Shown here: in pieces, positions 45,170 to 56,948 of the stretch
Numbering within the stretch: position 1 is the first letter of the stretch
Layout: the number at the start of each line of letters is the position of its first letter
Assembly (NCBI RefSeq): GCF_900112675.1
Contig: NZ_FOMQ01000006.1
Coordinates: 186,001 to 250,000 of the forward strand
DNA length: 64,000 bases
Direction of reading: 5' to 3'
From: Paracidovorax konjaci
GTDB lineage: Bacteria > Pseudomonadota > Gammaproteobacteria > Burkholderiales > Burkholderiaceae_C
Translations under genes and position numbers: made by a program
Notes under the pieces: generated by a model
Databases searched by the model: none
What the model saw: the letters and a program-made list of their open reading frames with translations, nothing else
Told to the model about the DNA's origin: nothing

Positions 45170-46594
45170 ATGTCCACGCTTCCCCGCCTCCGTTCCGTGC
45201 GCCCGCTGGCGCCTCGCCGCCCCTGCGCCGCCACCTTCCTGTCTGCCGCGGCCTGGCTGGCCCTGGCTGCCGCCACCCCGGCCCGCGCCGCGCCGGACGT
45301 GCCCGCCCCGGGGGATCCGGAGGAGCCGCCGCGCGTGGCGCTGCATGCCCAGACCACCTACATCTGGCAGCGCAAGCCGGCCTTCGATGCCGCCTACACC
45401 GGCCCCAACAGCCTCGTGCCCACACGGGAGCGCTCGTACTCCTTCACCGCGACGGCCGATCTGGCGCTGCGCGCCTGGGACGGCGCGCAGTGGCATTTCA
45501 ACCCGGAGGCCGCGCAGGGCATTCCGCTGTCGCACCTGGCGGGGGCGGGCGGGCTCTCCAACGGTGAACTGGCACGCTCCTCGGGCGCGCGGCTGAAGGC
45601 CTACCGCGCGCGCTTCTTCCTGCTGCAGCGCTGGGACGCGGGCGGCGAGGCCGAGCGCATCGAACCCGATTTCAACGAGATGGGCGGCACCTCCACCGCG
45701 CGCCGGTGGACGCTGGTGGCGGGCAACGTGTCGCTGCTCGACTACTTCGATCCGAACCCCTACGCCAAGGACCCGCGCGAGCAGTTCTTCAACTGGTCGT
45801 TTCTCACGCCGGGCGCCTGGGACTATGCGGCCGACGCGCGCGGCTACACCTGGGCGGGCATCCTCGAGTACCGCACGCCGCAGTGGGCGGTGCGCGGCGG
45901 GCGCGCGCTGCAGCCGCGCGAGTCCAACGGCCCCAAGCTCGACCGCGACTGGCAGCGCCACTACGGCGACCAGATCGAGGCCGAGTCCGACCTGCCCGTG
46001 GCCCTGCCCGCGGGCCCGCTGCGCGGCCGGGTGCTGCTGTTCCGCAACCGTGCGGTGATGGGCGGCTTCGGCGATGCGCTGGCGGCAGGCCGGGCCGCGG
46101 GCGGCGTGCCCAGCGTGGCGGACGTGCGGCGCCTGCAGACCAAGAGCGGCTGGGCGCTGACGCTGGAGGTTCCGCTGGGCCCGGACGCCGGCCTGTTCGC
46201 GCGCGCGGGCCGCAGCGGCGGCCGCCAGGAGACCTATGCGTTCACCGAGATCGACCGCCAGGTGTCTGTGGGCGGGCAATGGTCGGGTGCGGCCTGGGGC
46301 CGCCCGGCAGACCGCATGGGCGCTGCGCTGGCGGTGAATGCGCTGTCGGCCAGCCACCGCGACTACCTGGCCGCGGGCGGGCAGGGCGCCTTCCTGGGCG
46401 ACGGTGCGCTGCGCTACGGCAGCGAGCGCGTGTGGGAGGCGTATTACCGCCTCGTGCTGCCGCCCGCGCAGACGGCGGCAGGCCCGCTGCAGACGGCCGT
46501 GTCGCTGGGTGCGCAGCACATCGTGCACCCGGGCTACAACCGCGACCGCGGGCCGGTGGACATCTTCTCGGTGCGGCTGCACGCCGAGTTCTGA
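45170..46594 (+). CDS. Carbohydrate porin, OprB family
   Basis: 474 residues. Signal peptide ending AAATPARAA. OprB-type features: LHAQTTYIWQRKPAFDAAYTGPNSL at the mature start, LALRAWDGAQWHFNPEAAQGIPLS, VAGNVSLLDYFDPNPYAKDPREQFFNWSF and the terminal beta-strand HPGYNRDRGPVDIFSVRLHAEF with C-terminal Phe, the outer-membrane insertion signal. It is an outer-membrane barrel for sugars. It follows the exosortase pair by 86 bases and precedes, convergently, the histidine kinase whose upstream partner is a sugar-type binding protein, suggesting a common theme of carbohydrate sensing and uptake. Confidence 0.93.
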   Translation: MSTLPRLRSVRPLAPRRPCAATFLSAAAWLALAAATPARAAPDVPAPGDPEEPPRVALHAQTTYIWQRKPAFDAAYTGPNSLVPTRERSYSFTATADLALRAWDGAQWHFNPEAAQGIPLSHLAGAGGLSNGELARSSGARLKAYRARFFLLQRWDAGGEAERIEPDFNEMGGTSTARRWTLVAGNVSLLDYFDPNPYAKDPREQFFNWSFLTPGAWDYAADARGYTWAGILEYRTPQWAVRGGRALQPRESNGPKLDRDWQRHYGDQIEAESDLPVALPAGPLRGRVLLFRNRAVMGGFGDALAAGRAAGGVPSVADVRRLQTKSGWALTLEVPLGPDAGLFARAGRSGGRQETYAFTEIDRQVSVGGQWSGAAWGRPADRMGAALAVNALSASHRDYLAAGGQGAFLGDGALRYGSERVWEAYYRLVLPPAQTAAGPLQTAVSLGAQHIVHPGYNRDRGPVDIFSVRLHAEF

Positions 46595-46607
46595 CGGCCC
46601 CGGCCGG

Positions 46608-49523
<2,916 letters not shown>

Positions 49524-49570
49524 GCGGCGGCTCCGGATGCGATGGATGGAAAAAAAGGGCGGCGGCGCGT

Positions 49571-50905
49571 TCAGCGGTTGCGCGCGATGGCCTCGCGCAG
49601 CGCCGCCACCGCGGTGGGGGTGTCGATCTGGCGCTGCAGGTGCCGCGTGACCACGTCGTAGATGGCGACCTTCACGGCCGACGGATGGGCATTGCCCATG
49701 CCGATGGAGCCGAGCAGCGTGCGGCGCATGTTGGCCCCGCGCAGCTCGGCGATGGCCTGGCGGCCGCAGGTGTTGAAGGGCGCCTCGCGCACGTCCACGC
49801 GGGCGGGTGCCGCGCCGGTGCGCAGGTTGACGGCGGTCTGCAGGTCGCGGTCCAGGAGGATGGAGGCGAGGTGCAGCTGGGCCTCGCGCTCGCGCGCGGG
49901 CCGCCGGAAGAAGATGAACTGGTCGCTGTTGAACAGCACCATGCCCTGCGTGTCCGGGAAGCGCCAGCACTGGTAGTCCACGCCCGCGTACAGGCCGCGC
50001 ACGCGGAATTCGCCATCCACCCACGAGCCCTGGATCTGCATCAGCGCCTGGCCGCGCGCCACGCGCACGGTGGCCTCGTCCCAGCGGCGGCGCATGAAGC
50101 CCGGGTCGAGGTAGTCCGAGAGCTTGCGCATGCGCTCGAAGATCGCGGTCGCCACGGGGCCGGTGATCGCCTCGGGGTCGAGATCGACGAACGCGCGCCG
50201 GTAGAACGCCGCGCCGCCCGTGCCCGCCGCGACCGATTCGAACAGCAGCGTGTGCTCCCAGGCCTCGTGGCCCACCGCGATGGGCGCGATGCCCGCGGCG
50301 CGTGCGCGGTCGAGCAGGGCGATCAGGTCGTCCCAGGTGTCGGGCGGGCGCGTGGCGCCCAGGCGGGCGGCCAGGGCCCGGTTCACCCAGAGCCAGTTGG
50401 TGGAGTGCGCGTTGAACGGCGCGGCGACCCAGTGGCCCTGCCACTTGGAGATGCGCTGTATCTCGTCGGGTACCACCTCGTCCCATTCCTCGCGCGCGGC
50501 GATGTCGTCCAGGTTGTCCAGCAGTCCGCGGCGCGCCCACTCATGGATCTCGTAGCCGATCATCTGCGCGGCCGAGGGCACCTGCCCGGCGCGCACGCGG
50601 GTGGCGAGCACGTCGGTGTAGCGCGCGGTGCCGCTGCCGGGTGATGAACTCTCGGACCAGCCGATGCCGCGCGCCAGGGCGAAGTCGCGGACCGTGTCCA
50701 TGCTCGCGCGCTCGCCGCCCGAGACCCACCAGTGCATCACCGACACGCCCGCCGGCTGCGCATGCGCCGTGCCCGCCAGGCCCGCCGCCAGGGCGCCCGC
50801 CCGCAGCGCATGGAGGGCACGCAGGACCCGGCCCCGCCGGGGGGCCACGGGCGCGGCCGGGAACGGGCAGGAACGGGGTGTCGGAGGGGCGGCGGGCAGG
50901 AACAT
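49571..50905 (-). CDS. Sugar-type ABC substrate-binding protein, probable kinase partner
   Basis: 444 residues. A signal region (LRAGALAAGLAGTAHAQ) precedes a type-1 extracellular solute-binding fold like those of sugar ABC transporters: VSVMHWWVSGGERASMDTVR, PFNAHSTNWLWVNRALAARLG, TWDDLIALLDRARAAGI, IQGSWVDGEFR and LFNSDQFIFFRRP. No permease or ATPase gene is near; instead a hybrid histidine kinase follows directly. In several systems such binding proteins feed ligand to a kinase or chemoreceptor. Start ATG 50905 (MFLPAAPP) is the most likely; the frame reaches upstream to 50974. Ligand unknown. Confidence 0.85.
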   Translation of the reverse strand: MFLPAAPPTPRSCPFPAAPVAPRRGRVLRALHALRAGALAAGLAGTAHAQPAGVSVMHWWVSGGERASMDTVRDFALARGIGWSESSSPGSGTARYTDVLATRVRAGQVPSAAQMIGYEIHEWARRGLLDNLDDIAAREEWDEVVPDEIQRISKWQGHWVAAPFNAHSTNWLWVNRALAARLGATRPPDTWDDLIALLDRARAAGIAPIAVGHEAWEHTLLFESVAAGTGGAAFYRRAFVDLDPEAITGPVATAIFERMRKLSDYLDPGFMRRRWDEATVRVARGQALMQIQGSWVDGEFRVRGLYAGVDYQCWRFPDTQGMVLFNSDQFIFFRRPAREREAQLHLASILLDRDLQTAVNLRTGAAPARVDVREAPFNTCGRQAIAELRGANMRRTLLGSIGMGNAHPSAVKVAIYDVVTRHLQRQIDTPTAVAALREAIARNR

Positions 50906-51222
50906 GCGGACGGGAGCGGAGAGCAGGCAGGCAACAGGAAATGGAACGGCGGCGGGCACACCCGCGGTGTGCACGGCAGTGCTGCGGCCGGACCCGGAGT
51001 GTGCTGTGGTGCGGAACGCACGGTAGAGCGGAGATTGTCAACAATTGTGGCATTCCGCAATCGATGTGATCCATCCAATAGATTTCGCCAACTCTCCAGC
51101 CACTGCCCAGCTGCCGGAGACAGGCGTCTGGGCCCGCATCGATTCCCAAGCGCACCGCGCAGGTGCCGACGTGCCGTTGCGGCGTGGCCGGTTCCCGATC
51201 GTTTTCAATCCAGGAGACCGGT
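50906..51222. other. Divergent regulatory region between binding-protein and DUF11 genes
   Basis: 317 bases without a gene. It contains the palindrome-centred motif at 51036-51055 and an overlapping GCGGA / TCCGC dyad. Promoters in both directions must lie here. Confidence 0.6.
51036..51055 (+). promoter_or_regulatory. Conserved 20-base motif upstream of the DUF11 gene
   Basis: GTCAACAATTGTGGCATTCC, centred on the palindrome ACAATTGT. It matches 16 of 20 positions with the motif upstream of the OmpR-type regulator gene (55834-55853), in the same orientation relative to each gene. It lies 168 bases before the DUF11 ATG and 131 bases from the binding-protein start. Candidate shared operator. 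Confidence 0.55.
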
Positions 51223-54200
51223 ATGTTTCTCACTTTGGCCCGATGGGCCGGCGCATCCGCGCCGCCCGGCGGCAGCCGTGCGCTCTCCGCGGCAGCGGTG
51301 CGCGGCGTCCGCCACGCGTTGTTCGCGGCAGGCCTGGCGGCCGGCGGCGCGGCATTCGCCCAGACCACGGATGTGCTCGTCAACCAGGACGCGGTCCCGG
51401 CATCGGCCTCGGGCCCGGCGGGCGGTACCTTCCATTACGTGGTCAAGGTGCGGCACAACACCGGCAGCGCCGCCACGGGCGTGCGGCTGACCGACACGCT
51501 GCCCGTGGGCGCGGTGTTCCGTTCGGTGACCACCAGCCCGGCAGGCGCCTCCTGCCTGCCCGCCATCGCGCCGGGCACGGCCATCACGAACGCCAACCGC
51601 ACCGTGCAGTGCGATCTCGGCACGCTGGCCGTGAACGCCATCAAGACGGTGGATTTCGAACTGGTGCTGCCGTCGGTCTCCACCAACTGGATCAACACCG
51701 CGCGCGTCACGCGCAACGAGACCGACTCCGATCCCAGCAACGACGCGCTGGACCGCCGCATCACCACCACCGAAGCGGCGGACCTGTCGCTGTCGGTGGC
51801 GACCGACCCGCTCGCGCCGCCCGGCAGCCCCATCGCTCCCGGGCAGCCGTATGCCTACCTGGTGGACGTGGGCAACCTCGGCCCCATCGACATCCCGGCC
51901 GCCGGCCGGGTGCAGGTGTCCTTCAGCGTGCCCTCCGGCGCCGCGGTGACGCGCGCGGGCGGCACCAACGGCTGGACCTGCTCGCCCACGGCCTCCAACG
52001 CCTCGCCGCTGGTCTCGCCCGGCGCGCCGGCGCCCGCCACGGTGGTGACCTGCACGCGTTTCGGCGCGCTCGCCAGCGGAGGCACGCTGCCGCAGCTGCG
52101 CGTGGAAGCCGCGCCCAACGTGCAGGGCTCCATCACCACCTCGTTCTCGGTCAAGGGCTACAAGGACGGCTCCGCCGAGATGCCCGACGGCCAGTTGAAC
52201 AACAACACCGACACGGCCGAGGTCAACGTGGCCGGCACGGCGTCCGATGTCTCCCTCGCCAAGGCGGTGAGCGGCGGCACCACCTACGCCATCGGCGATG
52301 AAGTGGCCTACACGCTCACGCCCCGCATGAACGGCGGCACGCCGCTCGACGGCGTGCCGGTGCGCGTGGTGGACACGCTGGGCACGGGGCTGTCGTTCGT
52401 CTCCGCCGCGGGCTCTGGCTGGACCTGCAGCGCCGCGGGCCAGGCGATCACGTGCGACCTGCCCGCCGCCAATGCCGCCAACTACACCAACCTGCCGGTG
52501 ATCACCGTGCGGGCGCAGGTGCAGCAGATCGGCACGCTGGCCAACAGCGCCACGGTGGCGCTCACGGGCCGCACGGACCCGAACACCAACAACGACACCA
52601 CGCCCGACGTCTTCATCACCGCCACCAACGTGGCCGACCTGCAGATCACCAAGACGGCGTCCAACTACCAGAACGGTCAGGGCGTGGCGGTGGCGATCGG
52701 CCAGACCTACCAGTACCGGCTGCGCGTGCGCAACCTCGGGCCGCTGGCCGTGCCGGCGACCTCGGTCGCCACGCCGCAGCACCCCAGCATGGTGGTGGCC
52801 GACTCGGTGCCTGCGGGCGTGACGCTCACCGCGATGAATGCGGGCACGGGCGCCGGCTGGAGCTGCAGCGCGCTGCCGATCGTGGGCCCCGGCACCTTCA
52901 GCTGCGAGCGCAGCGCGGGCCTGGCGGTGAACGCCAATGCCCCCGACATCGTGGTGGATGCCGTGCGCACCACCGCGGGCTCGGTCACCAACAACGCCTG
53001 CGTGAACTTCAACCCTGCCAGCGGCGGCACGCGCGTGGACCCGTGGCTGAACGACTCCGCCCACGGCATCAACTGCCAGGGCATCGGCGTGGGCGCCTCC
53101 AGCCAGACGCCGGGCAGCGAAGTCTCCGCCGACGTGCGCGTGGTGAAGACGGTGGACCAGCCCTCCGTGCCGGCCGGCGAACTGCTCACCTACACCATGG
53201 TGGTGACCAACCTGGGCCCGAGCACCGCCACCAACGTGAGCCTGCGCGATGCGCTGGGCAGCCTCGTGTCGAAGACCGGCGCGCCGGGCCTGGCGTCGGT
53301 GAACACCACGGCCGGCTCCTGCACCCCCTCGGGCGCGACGGCCGGCACCTCGGCCACGCTGGTGTGCCAGCTCGGCACGCTCGCGAGCGGCGCCAGCGCC
53401 ACGGTGACCGTGGCCGTGCGGCCGACGGTGGCCACCACGGGCCAGCGCACCAACACCGCCACCGCGTTCTCCGCGGACGTGGTGGACCCGGTGCTGGGCA
53501 ACAACACCTCGCCCGTGCAGAGCGAAGTCACGGCGCGCGTGGACCTGGTCGCCTCCAAGACCGTGTCGCCCACGCCGCGCGCCATCTCCGGCGAACCCAT
53601 CACCTACACGGTGCGCGCGCGCAACGACGGCCCGTCGTCGGCCGAGAACGTCTGGCTGCGCGACACGCTGCCGGCCGGCACGGTGCTGATCGGCACGCCC
53701 ACCGCCACGGGCGGCGGCACCTGCGACCCCGTGGGCAACGGCGGCACGCTCAACTGCCGCTGGGGCACCACGGGCGCGAGCCTCCTGCTGGCCAATGGCG
53801 GCCAGTACGAGGTCACCTACCGCCTGCGCCCGACCACCGCGTGGACGGCCGGCCAGATGCTGAACAACGAGGTGGAGATCGGCACCGCGACCGACGAGCC
53901 CAACCAGTCCAACAACAAGGCGCAGGCGCAGGTCGAGCTGACGCAGCCCGAGCTGGACGTGCTGGTGTCGATGGCGCACAGCGCCGATGCCATCGCGCTC
54001 GGCACCGAGACCACCTACACCATCACGGTGAAGAACTCGGGCCCGTCGTTCGGCACGAACGTGGTGATGACCGACACCTTCCCGGTCACGCACCCCACCA
54101 ACGGCGCCACGTCGGCCACCTTCGGCTACACCGGCAACCTGACGGTGGACCAGAACGGCACCTGCACGCAGCCTGCCGTGGGCGCGACGGCGGGCAGCGT

Positions 54201-54894
54201 GGTCTGCACCTTCCCCGGGCTCGCCAAGGACGAGATCGCCACCATCACGTTCCGCATGAAGGCCCTGAGCCTGCCGGCGGGCGCCGAATCCGGCACCGTG
54301 TTCCACAAGGCCGTGGTGACGGTGCGCGAGACGGAATTCCTGCGCGGCGGGCAGGACGTGCTGGTGAACAACACCACCTACGACCAGACATCGACCAAGC
54401 GCGACCCGATCGCCACCGACCTGTCGATCACGAAGAACGGCCCGGACGGCCCGCTCGCGCCCGGCGCGGACGTGGACTACGTGCTCACCGTGCGCAACCT
54501 CGGCCCGCTCACGAGCCAGGGCGCGCAGGCCCTGGACACGCTGCCCGCGGGGCTGTCGTTCGTCTCGTCCACCGATTGCACGTTCGCGGGCGGCGCGGTG
54601 AACTGCACGGTCGGCGAACTGCTGTCCGGCGCCAGCCGCGACTTCCGCTTCAAGGCCCGGCTCGACTCGCCCTACAACGGCGCCCGTCCGCTCGTGAACA
54701 CGGCCACGCTGGACGCGCCGGGAGACACCAACCCCGGCAACAACAGCGCGTCCAAGACGACCACCGTGCAGCCCCCGCCGGACCAGCTCTCGGCGATCCC
54801 GACGCTGTCGCAGTGGGGCCTGATCGTGCTGTCGTGCCTGCTCGGCTTGCTGGCGCTGCGCCAGTCCACGCCGGGCTCGCGGCGCGGACGGTGA
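51223..54894 (+). CDS. DUF11-repeat surface protein with IPTL-CTERM sorting signal
   Basis: 1223 residues. Signal peptide ends AAFAQ (~residue 45). The rest is built of about eight or nine ~130-residue DUF11/beta-sandwich repeats, each opening with phrases such as YRLRVRNLGPL, YTMVVTNLGPST, YTVRARNDGPSS or YVLTVRNLGPL and closing NNTD/NNTS-like. Residues 1192-1199 read IPTLSQWG, followed by a 13-residue hydrophobic stretch and a basic tail RRGR: a textbook IPTL-CTERM signal for exosortase H, encoded at 43720. It is likely exported and sorted to the outer surface, maybe as an adhesin or matrix protein. GGAG precedes ATG 51223. Paired upstream motif with the regulator gene. Confidence 0.93.
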   Translation: MFLTLARWAGASAPPGGSRALSAAAVRGVRHALFAAGLAAGGAAFAQTTDVLVNQDAVPASASGPAGGTFHYVVKVRHNTGSAATGVRLTDTLPVGAVFRSVTTSPAGASCLPAIAPGTAITNANRTVQCDLGTLAVNAIKTVDFELVLPSVSTNWINTARVTRNETDSDPSNDALDRRITTTEAADLSLSVATDPLAPPGSPIAPGQPYAYLVDVGNLGPIDIPAAGRVQVSFSVPSGAAVTRAGGTNGWTCSPTASNASPLVSPGAPAPATVVTCTRFGALASGGTLPQLRVEAAPNVQGSITTSFSVKGYKDGSAEMPDGQLNNNTDTAEVNVAGTASDVSLAKAVSGGTTYAIGDEVAYTLTPRMNGGTPLDGVPVRVVDTLGTGLSFVSAAGSGWTCSAAGQAITCDLPAANAANYTNLPVITVRAQVQQIGTLANSATVALTGRTDPNTNNDTTPDVFITATNVADLQITKTASNYQNGQGVAVAIGQTYQYRLRVRNLGPLAVPATSVATPQHPSMVVADSVPAGVTLTAMNAGTGAGWSCSALPIVGPGTFSCERSAGLAVNANAPDIVVDAVRTTAGSVTNNACVNFNPASGGTRVDPWLNDSAHGINCQGIGVGASSQTPGSEVSADVRVVKTVDQPSVPAGELLTYTMVVTNLGPSTATNVSLRDALGSLVSKTGAPGLASVNTTAGSCTPSGATAGTSATLVCQLGTLASGASATVTVAVRPTVATTGQRTNTATAFSADVVDPVLGNNTSPVQSEVTARVDLVASKTVSPTPRAISGEPITYTVRARNDGPSSAENVWLRDTLPAGTVLIGTPTATGGGTCDPVGNGGTLNCRWGTTGASLLLANGGQYEVTYRLRPTTAWTAGQMLNNEVEIGTATDEPNQSNNKAQAQVELTQPELDVLVSMAHSADAIALGTETTYTITVKNSGPSFGTNVVMTDTFPVTHPTNGATSATFGYTGNLTVDQNGTCTQPAVGATAGSVVCTFPGLAKDEIATITFRMKALSLPAGAESGTVFHKAVVTVRETEFLRGGQDVLVNNTTYDQTSTKRDPIATDLSITKNGPDGPLAPGADVDYVLTVRNLGPLTSQGAQALDTLPAGLSFVSSTDCTFAGGAVNCTVGELLSGASRDFRFKARLDSPYNGARPLVNTATLDAPGDTNPGNNSASKTTTVQPPPDQLSAIPTLSQWGLIVLSCLLGLLALRQSTPGSRRGR

Positions 54895-54983
54895 TGTGAA
54901 GTGAAGTGAACCAGGGGCCGCCAGGTCCCTGGGTGCCACATTCTGCTGACGGCCCGCTGCCCTCGCTCCCGCGCGACCGGTCC

Positions 54984-55060
54984 CGTCGAATGGCCGCGGA
55001 GCAGGCCACGGCGGCGTCCCGCCTTCAAGGGGGGAATGCGCCGCAGGCGACTCAGGGGGG
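54984..55060 (-). repeat. Family-2 dispersed repeat, copy 4 (after response regulator gene)
   Basis: In gene direction it starts at the stop with CCCCCCTGAGTCGCCTGCGGC and continues to GCCTGCTCCGCGGCCATTCG, the segment shared with copies 1 and 3. Shorter than the others. It lies in the convergent gap with the DUF11 gene, where a weak CCAGGG / CCCTGG hairpin (54911-54932) is also seen. Confidence 0.75.
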
Positions 55061-55741
55061 CGCCACAGCCTCCAGCCGGTAACCCACCCCGTAGACCGCA
55101 TTGATCACGTAGCCGTGGTCCGGCGCCAGCGCCAGCTTGGCGCGCAGCCGCGAGATGTGGGTGTCCAGCGAGCGCGAGGGCGCGTCGTGGATGTCGCCCC
55201 ACACCACCTCGCGCAGGTGCTCGCGCGAGAGCAGCCGGCCTGCGTTCTGGAACAGGAAGAGCGCCAGCTCGTACTCCTTGTTCTTCAGCCCGACCGTTTC
55301 GCCGGCCACCTGCAGGCTGCGCTGCTCCGGGTCGAAGCGGTAGCGGCCGAACGCGAGCGCGCCCGACACCGCCTGCGGGTAGGCGCGGCGCAGCAACGCG
55401 CCGCAGCGCGCCATGAATTCGCCCATGCGCAGGGGCTTGGTCATGAAGTCGTCCGCGCCGCTCTCCAGCGCGGCCACCAGGTCCTGCTCGGCGTTGCGCC
55501 GCGTCACGAACAGGATCGGCAGCGCCGGCACGGGCCCCGCGCGCACGGCGCGGATCACCTCGATGCCCTCCATATCGGGCAGGTGCCAGTCCACCACCAG
55601 CAGGTCGTAGGTCTCCGAGCGCAGCGCCTTCAGCAGGTCGCGTCCTTCCTGGAAGAGGTGGCAGGCGTGGCCGGCCTTCGCGGCGGCGGCCTGGATGAGT
55701 TCGAGCAGGATGAAATCGTCGTCGAGGACTGCGATGCGCAT
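55052..55741 (-). CDS. OmpR-family response regulator
   Basis: 229 residues. Receiver domain 1-115 with DDD acidic pocket (VLDDDFILLE), phospho-acceptor Asp in LLVVDWHLPDMEG, and Lys in FMTKPLRMGE. The winged-helix output (~128-225) has LKNKEYELALFLFQNAGRLLSREHLREVVWG and SRSLDTHISRLRAKLAL. No kinase gene adjoins it; the nearest is the hybrid kinase at 46608. A motif upstream of its own start recurs before the DUF11 gene, so it may autoregulate and control that gene. It converges with the DUF11 gene. Confidence 0.95.
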   Translation of the reverse strand: MRIAVLDDDFILLELIQAAAAKAGHACHLFQEGRDLLKALRSETYDLLVVDWHLPDMEGIEVIRAVRAGPVPALPILFVTRRNAEQDLVAALESGADDFMTKPLRMGEFMARCGALLRRAYPQAVSGALAFGRYRFDPEQRSLQVAGETVGLKNKEYELALFLFQNAGRLLSREHLREVVWGDIHDAPSRSLDTHISRLRAKLALAPDHGYVINAVYGVGYRLEAVAPP

Positions 55742-55833
55742 GGCGAGGCCGGTTGGGAAAACGAGGGAATGCCTGCCGTCCGTTCAGGAAAGCGCAGCGC
55801 GCAAGAAGCTAACGCCGCGTTCGCGCCCTGCAT

Positions 55834-55853
55834 GGAATTTCACAATTGTTTGC
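55834..55853 (-). promoter_or_regulatory. Conserved 20-base motif upstream of the response regulator gene
   Basis: Read leftwards: GCAAACAATTGTGAAATTCC, 93 bases before the regulator ATG. Matches 51036-51055 at 16 of 20 positions, including AACAATTGTG and ATTCC. Confidence 0.55.
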
Positions 55854-55892
55854 GTTCGGTCGGCGCGTCTGTGGGTTGCCGCGCACACTTCC

Positions 55893-56948
55893 TCAGGCGG
55901 CCAGCGGCTCTTCCTGCATGGCCTCGATCTGCTCGCGCAGCATGTCCACCTGGCCGCGCCAATAGTCGCTGCTGCCGAACCACGGGAAGTTGATCGGGAA
56001 GATCGGGTCGCTCCAGCGCCGCGCCAGCCAGGCGCTGTAATGGATGAGCCGCAGCGTGCGCAGCGGCTCGATCAGCGCCAGCTCGCGCCGGTCGAAGTCG
56101 CGGAACTGCTCGTAGCCGTCCAGCAGCGCCGAGAGCTGCTGCGTGCGCTGGCGGCGGTCGCCCGACAGCAGCATCCACAGGTCCTGCACGGCCGGGCCCG
56201 TGCGCGCGTCGTCCAGGTCCACGAAGTGCGGTCCGCCGCCGGGCAGGTCGGCGGGCGTCCACAGCACGTTGCCGGGGTGGCAGTCGCCGTGCAGGCGCAG
56301 CGTGGCCGGCCTGTATGTGCCGGAAGTGCCCGATGCCGCCGATTCCATTAGCTTTTCTGCTATTAATTCAATAGCGTCCTCGCAGGCTGCGAGCCAGGCG
56401 GATTCCTGGTCCAGCGGGATCGCCCGGGTGGTGCGCAGCGCATCGCGCGGCTCGGCGGCGAAGCTGCGCACGTCCAGCGCGGGGCGGTGCACGAACGGCT
56501 GCGCGGCGCCCACGGTGTGGATGCGCGCGAGGAAGCGGCCGATCCACTCCAGCGTCTCGAAATCGTCCAGGTCGGGCGTGCGCCCGCCGCGCCAGGGGCT
56601 GACCGAGAACGCGAAGCCCGCGTGCGCGTGCAGCGTGCGGCCGTCCACCACGAGCGGCGCCACCACGGGCACCTCGGCCGCGGCCAGTTCGGCGGAGAAG
56701 GCGTGCTCCTCGAGGATCTGCGCATCGCTCCAGCGGCCCGGCCGGTAGAACTTGGCCACCACGCGCGCGCCGTCTTCCAGATGGGCCTGGTACACGCGGT
56801 TCTCGTAGGAGCCCAGGGCCATCAGGCGGCCGTCGCCGTGCAGGCCGATGGCCGCGAGCGCGTCCAGCACGAGGTCGGGCGTGAGCGGGGCGTAGGGGTG
56901 GGGCGGAGCGTCGCCGTCAGGCGCTGTGGGGGAGGGCATGGCCGGCAT
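55893..56948 (-). CDS. srkA: Stress response serine/threonine kinase SrkA (YihE/RdoA type)
   Basis: 351 residues, the APH-like kinase fold of SrkA. LALGSYENRVYQAHLEDG-type opening, VVAKFYRPGRWSDAQILEEH with the catalytic-lobe Lys, SPWRGGRTPDLDDFETLEWIGRFLARIH, the catalytic loop LRLHGDCHPGNVLW and the metal-binding FVDLDDARTGPAVQDLWML. SrkA counters stress-induced death in E. coli. Residues ~190-205 (AIELIAEKLMESAASG) are encoded by a family-1 repeat (56331-56377) inserted in frame, between the N- and C-lobe helices. The start overlaps the upstream kinase-USP gene by 32 bases (or 23 from ATG 56939). Confidence 0.92.
   Translation of the reverse strand: MPAMPSPTAPDGDAPPHPYAPLTPDLVLDALAAIGLHGDGRLMALGSYENRVYQAHLEDGARVVAKFYRPGRWSDAQILEEHAFSAELAAAEVPVVAPLVVDGRTLHAHAGFAFSVSPWRGGRTPDLDDFETLEWIGRFLARIHTVGAAQPFVHRPALDVRSFAAEPRDALRTTRAIPLDQESAWLAACEDAIELIAEKLMESAASGTSGTYRPATLRLHGDCHPGNVLWTPADLPGGGPHFVDLDDARTGPAVQDLWMLLSGDRRQRTQQLSALLDGYEQFRDFDRRELALIEPLRTLRLIHYSAWLARRWSDPIFPINFPWFGSSDYWRGQVDMLREQIEAMQEEPLAA
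56331..56377 (-). repeat. Family-1 dispersed repeat, copy E (inside srkA)
   Basis: Read leftwards: CTATTGAATTAATAGC, then AGCTAATGGAATCGGCGGC and ATCGGG, matching the hairpin and tail of the other copies. It is in frame and free of stops, adding about 15 residues to SrkA. Confidence 0.8.

Noticed and set aside
54911-54932. Intrinsic terminator of the DUF11 gene
   Set aside because: Six-base stem, ten-base loop and no T-run; too weak to call.
51205-55101. 1298-codon open frame antisense to the DUF11 gene
   Set aside because: Arg/His/Gly-rich shadow of a high-GC gene; the opposite strand has a signal peptide, repeated domains and a sorting signal.
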